Source: Sclerodactyla briareus (Eukaryota > Echinodermata > Holothuroidea > Dendrochirotida > Sclerodactylidae). From it: a DNA stretch of 64,000 nt. The position numbers were made by a program, and so were the translations under genes. How positions within the stretch are numbered: the first letter of the stretch is position 1; every line of letters begins with the position of its first letter. The notes under the pieces are model-generated. The model ran no database searches and was not told where the DNA came from. It saw nothing but the letters and a program-made list of their open reading frames with translations. Shown here one piece after another: positions 33,836 through 44,334 of the stretch. The DNA lies in contig JAODTK010001444.1 in the NCBI GenBank assembly GCA_026419785.1, forward strand, positions 186,001 to 250,000, in the 5' to 3' direction.

Positions 33836-35640
33836 CCGTCAACTCGGGCCGTCAGAGCTATTATTGACGACTTGATCTTTGTAATGGACAGGAATCCCGT
33901 AAAGTTTGAAAATTCCTCAGCAAAACTTTCCAGATCGGGAATTTGTTCCCCCCCGCTCCCACTGTTGAACTGGCCTTGTCTCAGAAAGGAGTAAGCCATG
34001 CCTCGCTCTATATTTCCATACTATTGGAATATCATGGTAATGTCAAGTGACCAGCATGATCTCGTAAGTGTGTGAATTCAACGCTCACAGCTTATTCTGA
34101 TATTAGGCAATGAACGGCCCCCAAAAAATATCCTATGCAAACTCTTATTGCCCAAAACGTACGTTTTCATTATCTCAACGTGTCTGGTTTTAACGCAGTA
34201 GTTGACATTGAGTTGTGCACAGATATTCGCTCCAGGGTTAGCTTCCAAAGGCAGGTTCAAATGATAAAACGCAATTTGCCTCCCTCATCCGAAAGGCTTT
34301 AACTATTTAAAATTTCGGCGGGGCCATTTGCTTGCCAACGTTAAGCAAAGACTCCGCCTATAGCGATCGAGTGTATTTAAGATAATCCTTCTTGACATGG
34401 GAGCTGAAGCATCTTTTCGATGATGGTGCCTCAGCAGATATCTGCTTGTAGCCGTAAATACGACGCAGGAAAAATGGGTGTCCAGAAATGTTTACTCCAT
34501 TAGGAAATTTAGACAGTAGCACGCAGAACTGACCATAATATTAGGTAGTAGTCCTTTTAACCTGCAATATCAGAACATGAAGGTAGTGAGGGTATGTCGG
34601 TAGCCTGATGAGGAGCTATCAACTCTCCGAGGAAAGATCGGATACGTTCTTTTTCTATTTCAATAAGAAAACAGACAGACTATCAAGTGAAACAAAAACT
34701 CTTTGATAGAACTATAATCCGCCTTTGTGGACTTTTGGAAAAAAATTGCCTTTTCTTGGTTCACATTTCCGGAATATAATGAGCTGGGGGACTCATTTAG
34801 GGACATAAGTTTTAATGATTGACGTGAAAATGAACTGGCTTATTTAAATCAGCGGTGGGGTGATGATGACGCAGCACAGTGGACGAATGCAGACCATATC
34901 CATGCATCAGCTTCTAGTGTAACAAATATAATGGCTGGATGATACTGGTTCCAAATCCGCAGGATTAAATTCACCAGAAAAATCACAAAATAGACCGTGG
35001 ATGGACAACGAACTGATGCGGCTATGGGCAACGGCAACCGCAATTGACCCCACAGATTCAATCACACCGCTCAACTGAGGGAAGTAAGTATTTGTTAGAT
35101 CTATATTCAAAACATATAAATGATAAGATATTCTACGAAGTTGCCTTGATTGTTGTCAGGCCATGCGAAACGATTTTTATATGAGGGGCTGCTGAGCTCT
35201 CTGACAAAAGGCACCTCACCCTACCCCCTGCCACAAAAACACCAACATTTTGGTCCGTTCGTCATAGTGAAACGCCGTGTGGCGATTTTAGAAGATGACC
35301 GCGCGTTTAAAGGTACCCTAATCAGTTAATTAGCAGCACGAGCAGTGGCAAAACCCATGAGCAAAAGACAAATAACAGTGAAACAGCGGGCGTAGTAGCC
35401 AGGTTTCTGGTTTTGTGAGGGGAAAAAAGTAACTAGGGTACCCATTATGGAACGCCGTCAGTGAGGGTATACGGGGAAGGAGTGTCCATCGTCCCCTTTT
35501 GAAGATTCTGGATGTTTCGAAGATGCAAAATTGTTCATACTAGTCAATGAGCTGAAAATGTCTAGCTTTTAATACTTGATCACTGTTCTAATGATCAGGG
35601 CGGCGATCTGTGGTGAATATCGGGTGGGAGATATGAGGGT
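33836..35640. other. No gene recognised
   Basis: Only short frames, under 72 codons. No repeat boundary identified. Confidence 0.42.
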
Positions 35641-35649
35641 TACACCATC

Positions 35650-36500
35650 TAGCGGAGCGCCACCATGGGTTGGCGCGTCGTAGCGTCCAAGAAAATTTTT
35701 GGTTTTACGGACCCCCCAGATAGCAGGAACCGGCACTCGGGGTTATATGGCAGTAAGCAACATTCCCAAAATCGTCAATAAAATTCCCGATTTTTTTTTC
35801 AAGAAACATTCTTGAAGAAACGATCATGTTTATTCCGTACAATTCGGGCCACCGTTGGTTGTTGACGCGTAGGGTACAAGAAACTTGGTTTTTTTATAGA
35901 CCACCCCAAGATGGAAGGAACACGGCATTCTCCGGACCGTATTGCGGTAAGCAACGTCCCTAATATTTGGCAATAAATTAAGATTCATATTTCAAGAAAC
36001 GTTCTTTTGAAGGAACTGGTCGGGTTATGCCTTTACAATTCGGCCAGCCGCCACCATCATGGGACCGTAGGTACAAGTGAATTCATTTTACAGTTGGCCA
36101 GTGAGCAACGTCCTAAAATAATTTTTGAAAATTTGTATTTTAAGAAACGTTCTTGAGAACTAAGTTGATGTTTCTCCTTACAAATTGGGCCAGCACAGTG
36201 GTCTCGTATAGGTACAAGGAAGTTTTGAACCTTACGAATCCCCCAGATTGCCGGAAACGGTACTTCCTTTCACATGCCTTATGGGCAATTAACAACATCC
36301 CCGTTATTCTTCGTTTCTTCATTATCAAATTTCGCGCCACCATCCAGTAGAACGTAACCGTACAATAAAATAGTCTTACAGACCCCTCCCCCCCCCTTCA
36401 GATTGCAGGGAGCGGCACTTCCCGCGAACTATGGCAGTGTGCAATTCCCACTGAAATTGGACAGTAAATTTCCAAAAAACTGATCGAGTTATTCGTTACA
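35650..36500 (+). repeat. Decayed satellite, ~195 bp monomers
   Basis: Five consecutive diverged units start near 35655, 35850, 36047, 36192 and 36335. Each has some of these landmarks in order: CGCCACCAT, GGTACAAG, GACCCCCCAGAT, GGAACGGCACT-like, TATGGCAGTAAGCAAC, CAATAAAATT and CAAGAAACRTTCTTGA, then ACAATTCGGGCCA. Units 3-5 carry deletions (about 145-165 bp). It contains no coding sequence. Confidence 0.75.
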
Positions 36501-36559
36501 TTTCTCCACGTGGTCTCCATTCCTACCATAGCCATGTCTTAGAGATATTCCACGAGGAC

Positions 36560-36725
36560 CCTTCCAATTGACTTGGAGGCTGCCGCAGATTGAAAATTGC
36601 TTGAACATCACGGTCATGGAAAAGTTGCTTTTCCGGGCATTGATTGAAAGGAATGGGCCAGTCAGCCCATGGTAATGACTCTTATTTAAAAATACCTAGG
36701 CGCTATATAAGCACCTAGTTATTTT
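36560..36725 (+). mobile_element. Probable retroelement 3' tail
   Basis: AAATACCTAGGCGCTATATAAG (the core GCGCTATATAAG is at 36700-36711), followed by AT-rich TTATTTTTATGAAAT, is the sort of 3' end found in L2/CR1-type LINEs and SINEs that use them. The LINE at 38030-38703 has the same GCGCTATAT motif 50-60 bp before its tail. No coding part is identified here. Confidence 0.42.
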
Positions 36726-38029
36726 TATGAAATCAAAATATGATTGAAAAATTCGTATGTGCAGGCCCCTATGCATACGGTAGGCCTACGCCTAGATCAG
36801 TGTGTGCTACAGACGCAAGACGCGGTTGTGACGTAGTAGGCCTATTTAGGGGTAGGTTGTGGTTATGGTGATGTGCCCGTTAAAGCAGAATGTAATCAGT
36901 TGGCGCGAAGCGAGGCAAGGAATTTAGAACGAATCAGGCCTCACAGACCACGGAAAGGCCAGTACTACAGACTAACCATGTTCACGTCCAGTACACAAGA
37001 TTAACAGAGCACAACTACGGGATAGAAACAAAATGCTGGATTCGGCAAGGAATCTTTACACTGGCAAACTCCCACTACCGGGGGAGCCTGGCCAATGTGC
37101 AAACCCCACCCCCAAATGTTGAGTTGACGCAGGGTGCCTGCGAGGCCACACATACAAATACGTACATTTTTTATATACAGATGAAAATTCTTAAAAATTC
37201 AACTTTTCGGTATTTTATCAAGTTGTGTTTCGGTGCCTTGAGGATTTTAGTAAAAAATCCTAAGGAAACTTCAAGGAGACTCTTTTTCCAATACTATATG
37301 ATCAATCTCTAAAATATCAAGTGAATTGGGGTCATCTGCCCATCAGTTTCTCAAGTACACTGAATAACAAACTACGCAAGCCAGACCTTTGAAAAACGGA
37401 TCTCAAAAATCGACGGGGGTGATGGACACAATGACCTGAAATCGGTCGGGGTCATAAAAATCCGGGGGTAGCTGCAGCACCCCAGCACCCCCCCCTCCTT
37501 CAGCAGGGGCCTGATTGTTGTTGGAACCCGATACGGGGGAAAACGTCTCTCTCTGAAACGCTGCACACGGTTGGACCGATATCTGGCTGGAAGCCCTCAC
37601 TCTGAGAAACTGCAGCATCGTAATTACATTAAGCGGTATCCATACTTTTGTTTATGAGGACGAGTTCATGCGCGACACAAAGATATATAGCATTTATCGA
37701 GGAACTTTGCGAGGAACCTTGAAGTGGGGCGACTCAGCTATCAAACAATAACAATAAATTAGTGTAACACAAGAGTAGTCGCTTGTATTATGAATATGTT
37801 TTATTGAGTGCAACGCCATGAATGCGTCTTGAATATCTCCACTGTCGGAATGGAACAAACAAAGTATCCTGTTCGCGCCTTGAAAGAATCAGAATTAAGA
37901 ACAGTCCAGATTCGACATGGACCACAAATCAACAATATCGTCGATCCGGATAGACAGCGCCCCGCAATATCAGCCATATACGACAATATTTGACGTGATG
38001 CAACTAGGTCTCTCGTTAGCGGTTAGGAC
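36726..38029. other. No gene; some transposon-like G-rich sequence
   Basis: Palindromic TAGGCCTA-type octamers occur at 36779-36786 and 36837-36844. The minus-strand GGGGGTGCTGGGGTGCTGCA block (37471-37490) looks like the G-rich flank of an old DNA transposon, but no terminus is defined. Confidence 0.38.
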
Positions 38030-38675
38030 TTGCGTATAGACTCTGCAACTCAATGTTGTCTGGGTGCCCGCAGACAACCGTGGAAGCTGCAGCCACCACA
38101 GAACACTACAGCACGTGTAATTACCAAGACATCACACATCTCACCCGTTACCTTCAAGAACCTACATTTGGCAGATTGGCTTCCAGTTGAACGGCAGGGA
38201 TGTTTAAAATTATGGTACTCGCGTATAAGAGTATCTACCACCAGGCCCCGGAGTACCTCAGCGAGTGCTCCAACTACATCAACCCAACCGAACTCTGCGA
38301 TCATCTGCACTCCCTCGTTGGTCCTCTCCGGGTTCCGACTACAAACTGGCAAGAGACAATTCGCCTTCACAAACTCTGGAATTCACTTCCAATCAATATT
38401 CGCAATGCCAATTCCTTAGCAATAAACCGCAAACGTCTCAAAACAGATTATTTGATAGATCTCTTTCGTTTATGTACAGTTGATGTTAGCTTGTTTTTCA
38501 TTCTGTAAATTTCACCGGACGGAGTATTCCTAGCGGCTTTTAGCTTTTTTTTAAATTTATTTACGGGTGTCATTGTTATCATGTCTTTCATATGTGGAAG
38601 CTTTTGAACGAACCTCGTTTGGGAGTGGCGCTATATGAATATGGTTTATAAAATAATAATACTAATAATTAAGAT

Positions 38676-38703
<28 letters not shown>
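38030..38703 (+). pseudogene. 5'-truncated LINE (L2/CR1-like): ORF2 C-terminus, 3' UTR and (TAA)n tail
   Basis: From about 38085 the frame reads LQPPQNTTARVITKTSHISP and VTFKNLHLADWLPVERQ. After one frameshift near 38198 it continues FKIMVLAYKSIYHQAPEYLS and WQETIRLHKLWNSLPINIR, then RKRLKTDYLIDLF, ending at a stop at 38506. This is the conserved C-terminal end of L2/CR1-type ORF2 proteins: QNTAARV, LHWLPV..R..FK..VL.YK..., P.YLS, LWNSLP..IR and FK..LKT. Downstream come a ~130 bp 3' UTR, GGCGCTATATGAA (38627-38639) and a (TAA)n tail to 38703. It lacks the endonuclease and catalytic RT and cannot move. The single frameshift and coherent tail suggest moderate age. Confidence 0.85.
38675..38703 (+). 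repeat. (TAA)n tail
   Basis: About nine ATA/TAA units ending the LINE at 38030-38703. Such short 3' tandem repeats are the usual end of L2/CR1 elements, which lack poly-A tails. Confidence 0.85.
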
Positions 38704-38706
<3 letters not shown>

Positions 38707-39420
38707 TGAGAAAAAATATCGAAAGAATGTGAAAAAATGTCGTCTTCATATTAGTCATTTAAAACTTTCCAATACGGAAGGCAGTTTATATCGCCAGGTC
38801 GTCGTATTAAACGTAATTTAGTGTCGGTGCAATATATCCCGTCAGTGTTAGGCTGCGCTCTCTGTGAATATCGGAGCGACTTCCCCACTCGTCAATTGCG
38901 TTCCAGTAAGAAGAAGAACAAGCGCTTACATGAGCAAAAATTGAAAAAAACTCTCTGTTTGGTTGAATCATCGGAACGAACAGGATCTGTTATTAGTGTT
39001 TCCATTGTCCTGAAAATATCAGAATCTTTAAATTAACGGAAGCTTCGAACGTTCAACGGTAAACGTACCGCAATGGTGTGCGAGAAAAAAGACTCGATCG
39101 CCGCTGTTCAGCGAAAAGACTCTTGGTCTAAAATTTGGCTTTTCATAGAATAGGTTTGCAAATAATTGTTCTCAGCTTGAGATAATGAACCTGGAATCAT
39201 TCATTCGTGCATGGGATTTGTTAAGGCTCGTTTTTGCAACTAATTGGTTCGAATGTCCGCCCATCTAGGACATCATGGAATGATAAGAAAGTCGAGGCAG
39301 CTTTTCACTTCTCAGTTCACGACTGATAATTACGAATGTGCAATGAAACGCTTTCACCAAAGTCGTGGTAACGGTCTCACCGTGACTAGAACCGGAATTC
39401 GTTAATGAGAGATTATGATG
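38704..39420. other. No gene recognised
   Basis: A 71-codon frame at 38821-39036 has a Lys-rich segment but no family recognised. Confidence 0.4.
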
Positions 39421-39422
39421 GA

Positions 39423-39552
39423 TTAGATAGATAGACCAGCATAGATAGCTAGATAGAAAGCATAGATAGATAGAGAGATAGATAGATAGGATAGAGAGAT
39501 AGATAGATAGCTCGATAGATAGATAGATAGGGGGTAGGTAGATAGATAGACA
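39423..39552 (-). repeat. (GATA)n imperfect microsatellite
   Basis: Interrupted GATA/TAGA units. It is the source of a spurious minus-strand Leu-Ser-Ile-Tyr frame. Confidence 0.92.
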
Positions 39553-39739
39553 GCGGAAGAGCTTTACGTATAGCTGCAATGAGGAATAATTATATAACAG
39601 CTCTGTGCGAGACAATGTTAGGTTCAGGAACTACAACAAGTGATTCGACGCTTAAACGCGGAATTCACCTTTTGCAAAGCATATATGATATAGTTGGGAT
39701 TGAAAGTAGAAGAAAGGAGTCATAAAATCAAACGAAGGA

Positions 39740-39965
39740 CAATGAATAACTAAAAACCTACCGAAAACCTGAAACAATAACTAAATAACTAGTCCTGAAT
39801 AAGAGTAAATAAATAAATAAATAACTAAGACCACATACAATAAATAAATAAATTAAAACTCAAGAAAAAAATAAAAAAGTAAAATAAGTAAAAGTAAATA
39901 CTAATACTAATAAATAAAAAATAACTAAATAAACCAACTAAATAAATAAATAAATTAACTGACAA
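39740..39965 (+). repeat. AAATA-rich simple sequence
   Basis: Interspersed TAAATAAA and ACTAAATA motifs over about 220 bp. It contains many AATAAA hexamers, which here are simple-sequence rather than polyadenylation signals. Confidence 0.85.
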
Positions 39966-40218
39966 GAGGCAATGTCTGTAGGCAAATTACAAAGAAAATC
40001 ACATTTGGTGTCAAGATAAATTCTGGTTGAATGTTATAATTCTATACCAATATTATTTGAAATATCATGAAGTTTGTCGATGATAAGGAGAAGGACAAAC
40101 GAATATATAACACCGTTACGAACATCGTCGCAGCGAGGAATTTTCGGGGAATCGTCTCGGAAATGTTCTCGCCGACGAAGCTGGGTGTTGGGACTGATTC
40201 TCAAAAGGACACGATAGT

Positions 40219-40262
40219 TCAATAAAAATGAGATAAAAATGAAATAAAAATGAAATAAAAAG
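40219..40262 (+). repeat. Short tandem repeat, 11-mer AAATAAAAATG
   Basis: About four copies of an AATGARATAAA unit in a row. Confidence 0.8.
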
Positions 40263-40574
40263 ATTCTTAATGCCGAGGCAGAGAGATGAACGTCAAAGTA
40301 AAAAGATGCATTTGCAGAGACTTGCCGTATACTTGGAAAAAGTGATACCTTGCCTGCAGTTAGAGTGGTGTAATTAGTTTGTTGCCTCCATCGGGAGTTA
40401 CCTTAGCGTCAACCATATCACGAAGGACATTCACCAAGGGTTTCAAACAACCTACAAAAAAAGGAGAACTGAGACAGAGGGAGACGGAGATTCCTAGCAA
40501 ATTGTATGTTTTAGGAACTGTAGAGGAGCAGTTATTGCTGCGAAAGTTTCTCGGACAGCAGATATTGCACAAAG

Positions 40575-40575
40575 C

Positions 40576-40613
<38 letters not shown>

Positions 40614-40668
40614 TGATAGATAGATGATAGATAGATGATAGATAGAATAGATAGATAGATAGATAGAA
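40575..40668 (+). repeat. (GATA)n microsatellite
   Basis: About 22 GATA units with a few ATGATA interruptions, in the same repeat class as the locus at 39423 on the plus strand and 22671 on the other. Confidence 0.94.
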
Positions 40669-42240
40669 ATTAATTCAGCCCAAAGTATAAAAATACAATA
40701 GAAATGAGCGATGGCAAAGACTGTGTACGAACATGAAACGAATTAAGTCAAGAAATATAAGGACCTATATAGGAAAAGGAAAGCAGAGCAGGTGGATTGA
40801 AAACCTAAAACTATAAAAAACGAACTAAACAGTATTGCATTGACGGTTGAATATAGGAAAAATATCCACTAAATACGAACACTTGTAAAATGGATAAGAC
40901 AATTCAAGAACTTTAAATGGATAAGACCAATCGAAAAGTCTGAAATACCATTAAAGAGAGGTATAGCACCAATTAACGTGTGCATGTACTGCATATAAAT
41001 TCCTCGCGGCCAGATGGATTACAAACTGTTCGTGAGTCTCTGAAGACTCTAAAAAGTTTTCAACAACATGGTGCAATTGATGACAATGTTGTGAACCAGT
41101 CACCCCGCCCTCTTTCTGGCCTGTCCCTGGCACGTAACTGATTCGAATCGCAAAACAAGAATTGCATCTTAGGATGTAATGAAAGATAGATAAGTAGGTG
41201 TAAGTATGACGTACGTAGGAAATTAAATTCAATGATAAAAATTGACACACACAGCGCAATAGGGGTATTAACAGAAAATTAAATTTGATCATGTTGGTTT
41301 AAGCTTATAGTAGCGGTTGAAACGAAACATTGTCATAGATGTTTAAGAGACCGAGATATATTTCAACTAACCAACATATTTCGAGATGTATCTTTTTTAT
41401 GTGCTTATCACCCTAACGTAACTCCAACAGATAGAAAGCAGGCCTAACCTCCTAACCAATGATAAACCCATACATCGGGCAGTGATGACAAGTACGTGGT
41501 CGTCTCAGGGGTACAGTAGCTACGTGGGTTGCAGAGGCGGCCGCCAGGGATTTCCAAACAAGAGGGGGCGGGGGAGGATGAGGGTACCTGACGGGGTCTC
41601 ATGCCTCCCCCATCCTTCACAACAGAATAGTTTATTTTTTTTTTCACCTCGCTGGAAATATTTGATCCCGGATGGGGAGGGGGTCACGGGTCATTTAATT
41701 CTCTCAGGCGGTATCAGTGTTCCCTCGACGATGATCAGTAATTGGAATTTGGGGATTTCCAGCTAGAATTCGCAGACAGATTCAAAATGCTTTCCCGACT
41801 GGGTGAGTGGGAGTGGAAGGGGGGGGGGGGAAGGTTCCACGAACAAACCAATGGCGGCAACGCCTGGACTGTAGGATATGGGGATTAAAACTATATATAG
41901 GTGATTACATAGATGATTATAATAAGTGGAAGGGCCATGAATATTCAGCAATCCATAAATAAGAACGTTAAATTGCCCCAATAGGGAGATATTCCATGGA
42001 ATCACTTTTCCATGATGTGGCGGCATAATTGCCGCCGTACTTCACAGTAATTTTGCTCGACAAGTGTTCGTTTCATTTTTTGTTTTTAATTTTGCTCCTT
42101 TTGGCCGATCAGGTCGAACCTTCGGATTTTGCACACAGTAGTCTTATGGGGAGTACAGGAACCGTTTGTTTTTTGGTTGTGGATTGGGGTCAGTTTTGAG
42201 GGGAAATTTTTAGATCGTTAACACGACAACTCGACTCATT
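40669..42240. other. No gene; one strong GC hairpin
   Basis: Perfect inverted repeat GGCGGCA-TAAT-TGCCGCC at 42019-42036. CAGAGGCGGCCGCCAGGGA (41530-41548) resembles the CAGNGGCG transposon ends elsewhere. No coding exon seen. Confidence 0.42.
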
Positions 42241-42480
42241 TTACACAATTCTTTCCTTCCCAATTTGTAGTCAATAATAATTACTGTTGCAGTTTGACAT
42301 TGCGGCCGCTGCTAACAATTGTGGTGGTTAGGAGCTCTCAAATGAGAGGTACTCTATGGTGGGGTACCCAGGGTTACTGAGTGAGTCGGCAATCCAGCAA
42401 TGAGGTGCTCTCCGAGAGGGGGGGGGTGTCCGTTAGTGTGTGTGCGGTGACGGGACACAAAAAAGGTGGATTTTTTAGGT
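42240..42480 (+). repeat. Dispersed repeat family C, copy 2
   Basis: Landmarks shared with 10320-10575: GTGGTGGTTA, GAGGTAC..TATGGTGGGGTACCC, GCAATCCAGCAATGAGGT, CTCCGAGAGG, GTCCGTTAGTGTGTGTG. Confidence 0.55.
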
Positions 42481-44140
42481 GGAAAACTTGACTTTCGACA
42501 AATTCTGATATGTTGGAAAAATATTTCTCGTTTCAATATATTTAGAATGAGTTTCAATTTAGAACAAAGATACAAAGTATCAAACAATATTTATGCTGAA
42601 AATCCCTGGGGGAATTCTATGAATATCACTTTATATTGCTGTTTTATTTTGACTATTTGCAACTTGCAAGTTACTCTGAGGTAGAAACGGCTGAATAGTT
42701 TCACATTTTCAGGGATGCCGAAAAGGTCCTGCAACCTCGGAGAACACACTCCTGTTCTACTTGTGAACATCGTAATTAATGTGTACAGAATCGTTTCTGT
42801 GTAGTGATTAATGACGTTTTCCTTGTGTCTCTCAACTGCGTTTATCCCGGCATGAAAATGATTATTATACCAAACAAGCGCAGCTGGGTATGAACTAACC
42901 TCTTAAACCTTTATCGTATACCTGGATAGTCCCGGACACTGGGTCAAAAAGCGGACACTGCTCCTCGATCGAACGTTACCTTAGCAACACCATAGTAGAA
43001 CAGTTTCGCGGAATTAACAGGGTAGAATTATTATCCAGCGAATTGGGCAGATTACGAAAGAGTACAAAAAATGGCCCGAAGAGGGATTCAGATCCGCTTT
43101 TGACAGTGACCTTCATTGTAGCATGTGTGCCTTCAGTATCGGAACTTGTAAGAGCGAGGGGAAAACTGAAATCTCCTGAATTCATGATTTTGAAACGTCG
43201 CTCGATTTATAATATACTTGTACACACCATACATGACCATTTTGAGTGTGACTTCCGCTGTATTTTGCAATTTGGAATCTTCAAAAAACTGACGAACTCT
43301 CTAAGTGTCCGTAACGGTCGGTGCCAGTATAGATAGTATTTGCTACGAGAAAATAATGAAACAATGTACACTTCATTACCCTTCAATGTTGAACAATCGC
43401 GTCCAGTATCTATAACGGTGTGCCAGATACCCATGTATTTTAGCGTGCGTATTGATAACAAACTAACATCGATGAAAAAAATTTGTAAGATACTAAAAAA
43501 CAAAAATTGTACATAGTATCTACAATAACGTATCTTGTTCCCTTCTGAAATCGGATGTGAGCAGTAGCACTCTGCCTCGTATATAAACCACCGTGCCTGT
43601 TCGGTATCACTTCAAACTCATCTGATGAACGACGAATAGAGATCCTAAAATATTGCGCTAGAATTTTTAAGTTAGACCATAAGAGGTATGTGTAGTGATG
43701 GGGGTTAATGAGTGATGCCCAAAGCGGGAATATAGAGGCGTTGCCTGATTGCTAAAATACCCACTATAATCAAATTAATGACTTCGAAAAATAATTGACG
43801 AACAAACATAACGCTTTGAACGACTTCATATTATAAATGTAAATAGGTTCCACCATGTCTCTCTTTCAATTATCCGTTATTACCTTTGGGGAGTTTCAGA
43901 GATGATATGATGTTATTGTAATTTTACCATTTTCCTATCGTGAATTTAATTTTACAATTGAAACCAAATTGAAACTGAGAAGGAAGTGACTATTCAACAC
44001 TGTTTTTTTAATCCTCTATCTTTCCCCCCCGTTAAAAAAATTGTTTCCTTCCGCTTGGACTGATATTAATTTCAAGGATGAATTTAATGGGCAATTTCTA
44101 ATGATGGAATCTAATTACAGATTAGGACCTGGGACGGCTT
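42481..44140. other. No gene recognised
   Basis: Overlapping frames of 97-98 codons occur on both strands around 43043-43503 without a recognised domain. No repeat ends seen. Confidence 0.42.
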
Positions 44141-44156
44141 AACTATGTACTCCTAG

Positions 44157-44334
44157 CCCCGACTCTCCGATGACAAAAACCAACTTGGCAATATCGAGAG
44201 AGAATATACAGATAATCACGTCTGACAGCGAGTCAGAGTTTTCTCGGGATACGCTGCCCTCTACAAATAATGATTTAAGCCGAAACTACCTGCGGGGAGG
44301 AGGCAGTCCGGAGTCTTCAAGTAGTGAATTCTAG
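44157..44334 (+). CDS. Possible terminal coding exon, Ser/Asp/Asn-rich tail
   Basis: After the acceptor-like TGTACTCCTAG (AG at 44155-44156) an open frame runs about 58 codons to TAG at 44332. It reads SPDSPMTKTNLAISRENIQI, then ITSDSESEFSRDTLPST and ends GGGSPESSSSEF. In-frame TAA lies just upstream of the acceptor, consistent with an intron boundary. The polar, acidic, Ser-rich composition with several SD/SE/SP sites is typical of disordered C-terminal tails of signalling or membrane proteins and unusual for random AT-rich sequence. No upstream exon of the same protein was found, so assignment rests on splice context and composition. Confidence 0.3.

Noticed and set aside
35650..36500. CRISPR-like array
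   Set aside because: Units are contiguous ~195 bp diverged monomers without short identical repeats or unique spacers, in a eukaryotic genome.
39265..39615. 116-codon minus frame with YLSI repeats
   Set aside because: Translation of the GATA microsatellite.
39740..39965. Cluster of AATAAA polyadenylation signals
   Set aside because: They are part of AAATA simple-sequence DNA, with no coding region upstream.
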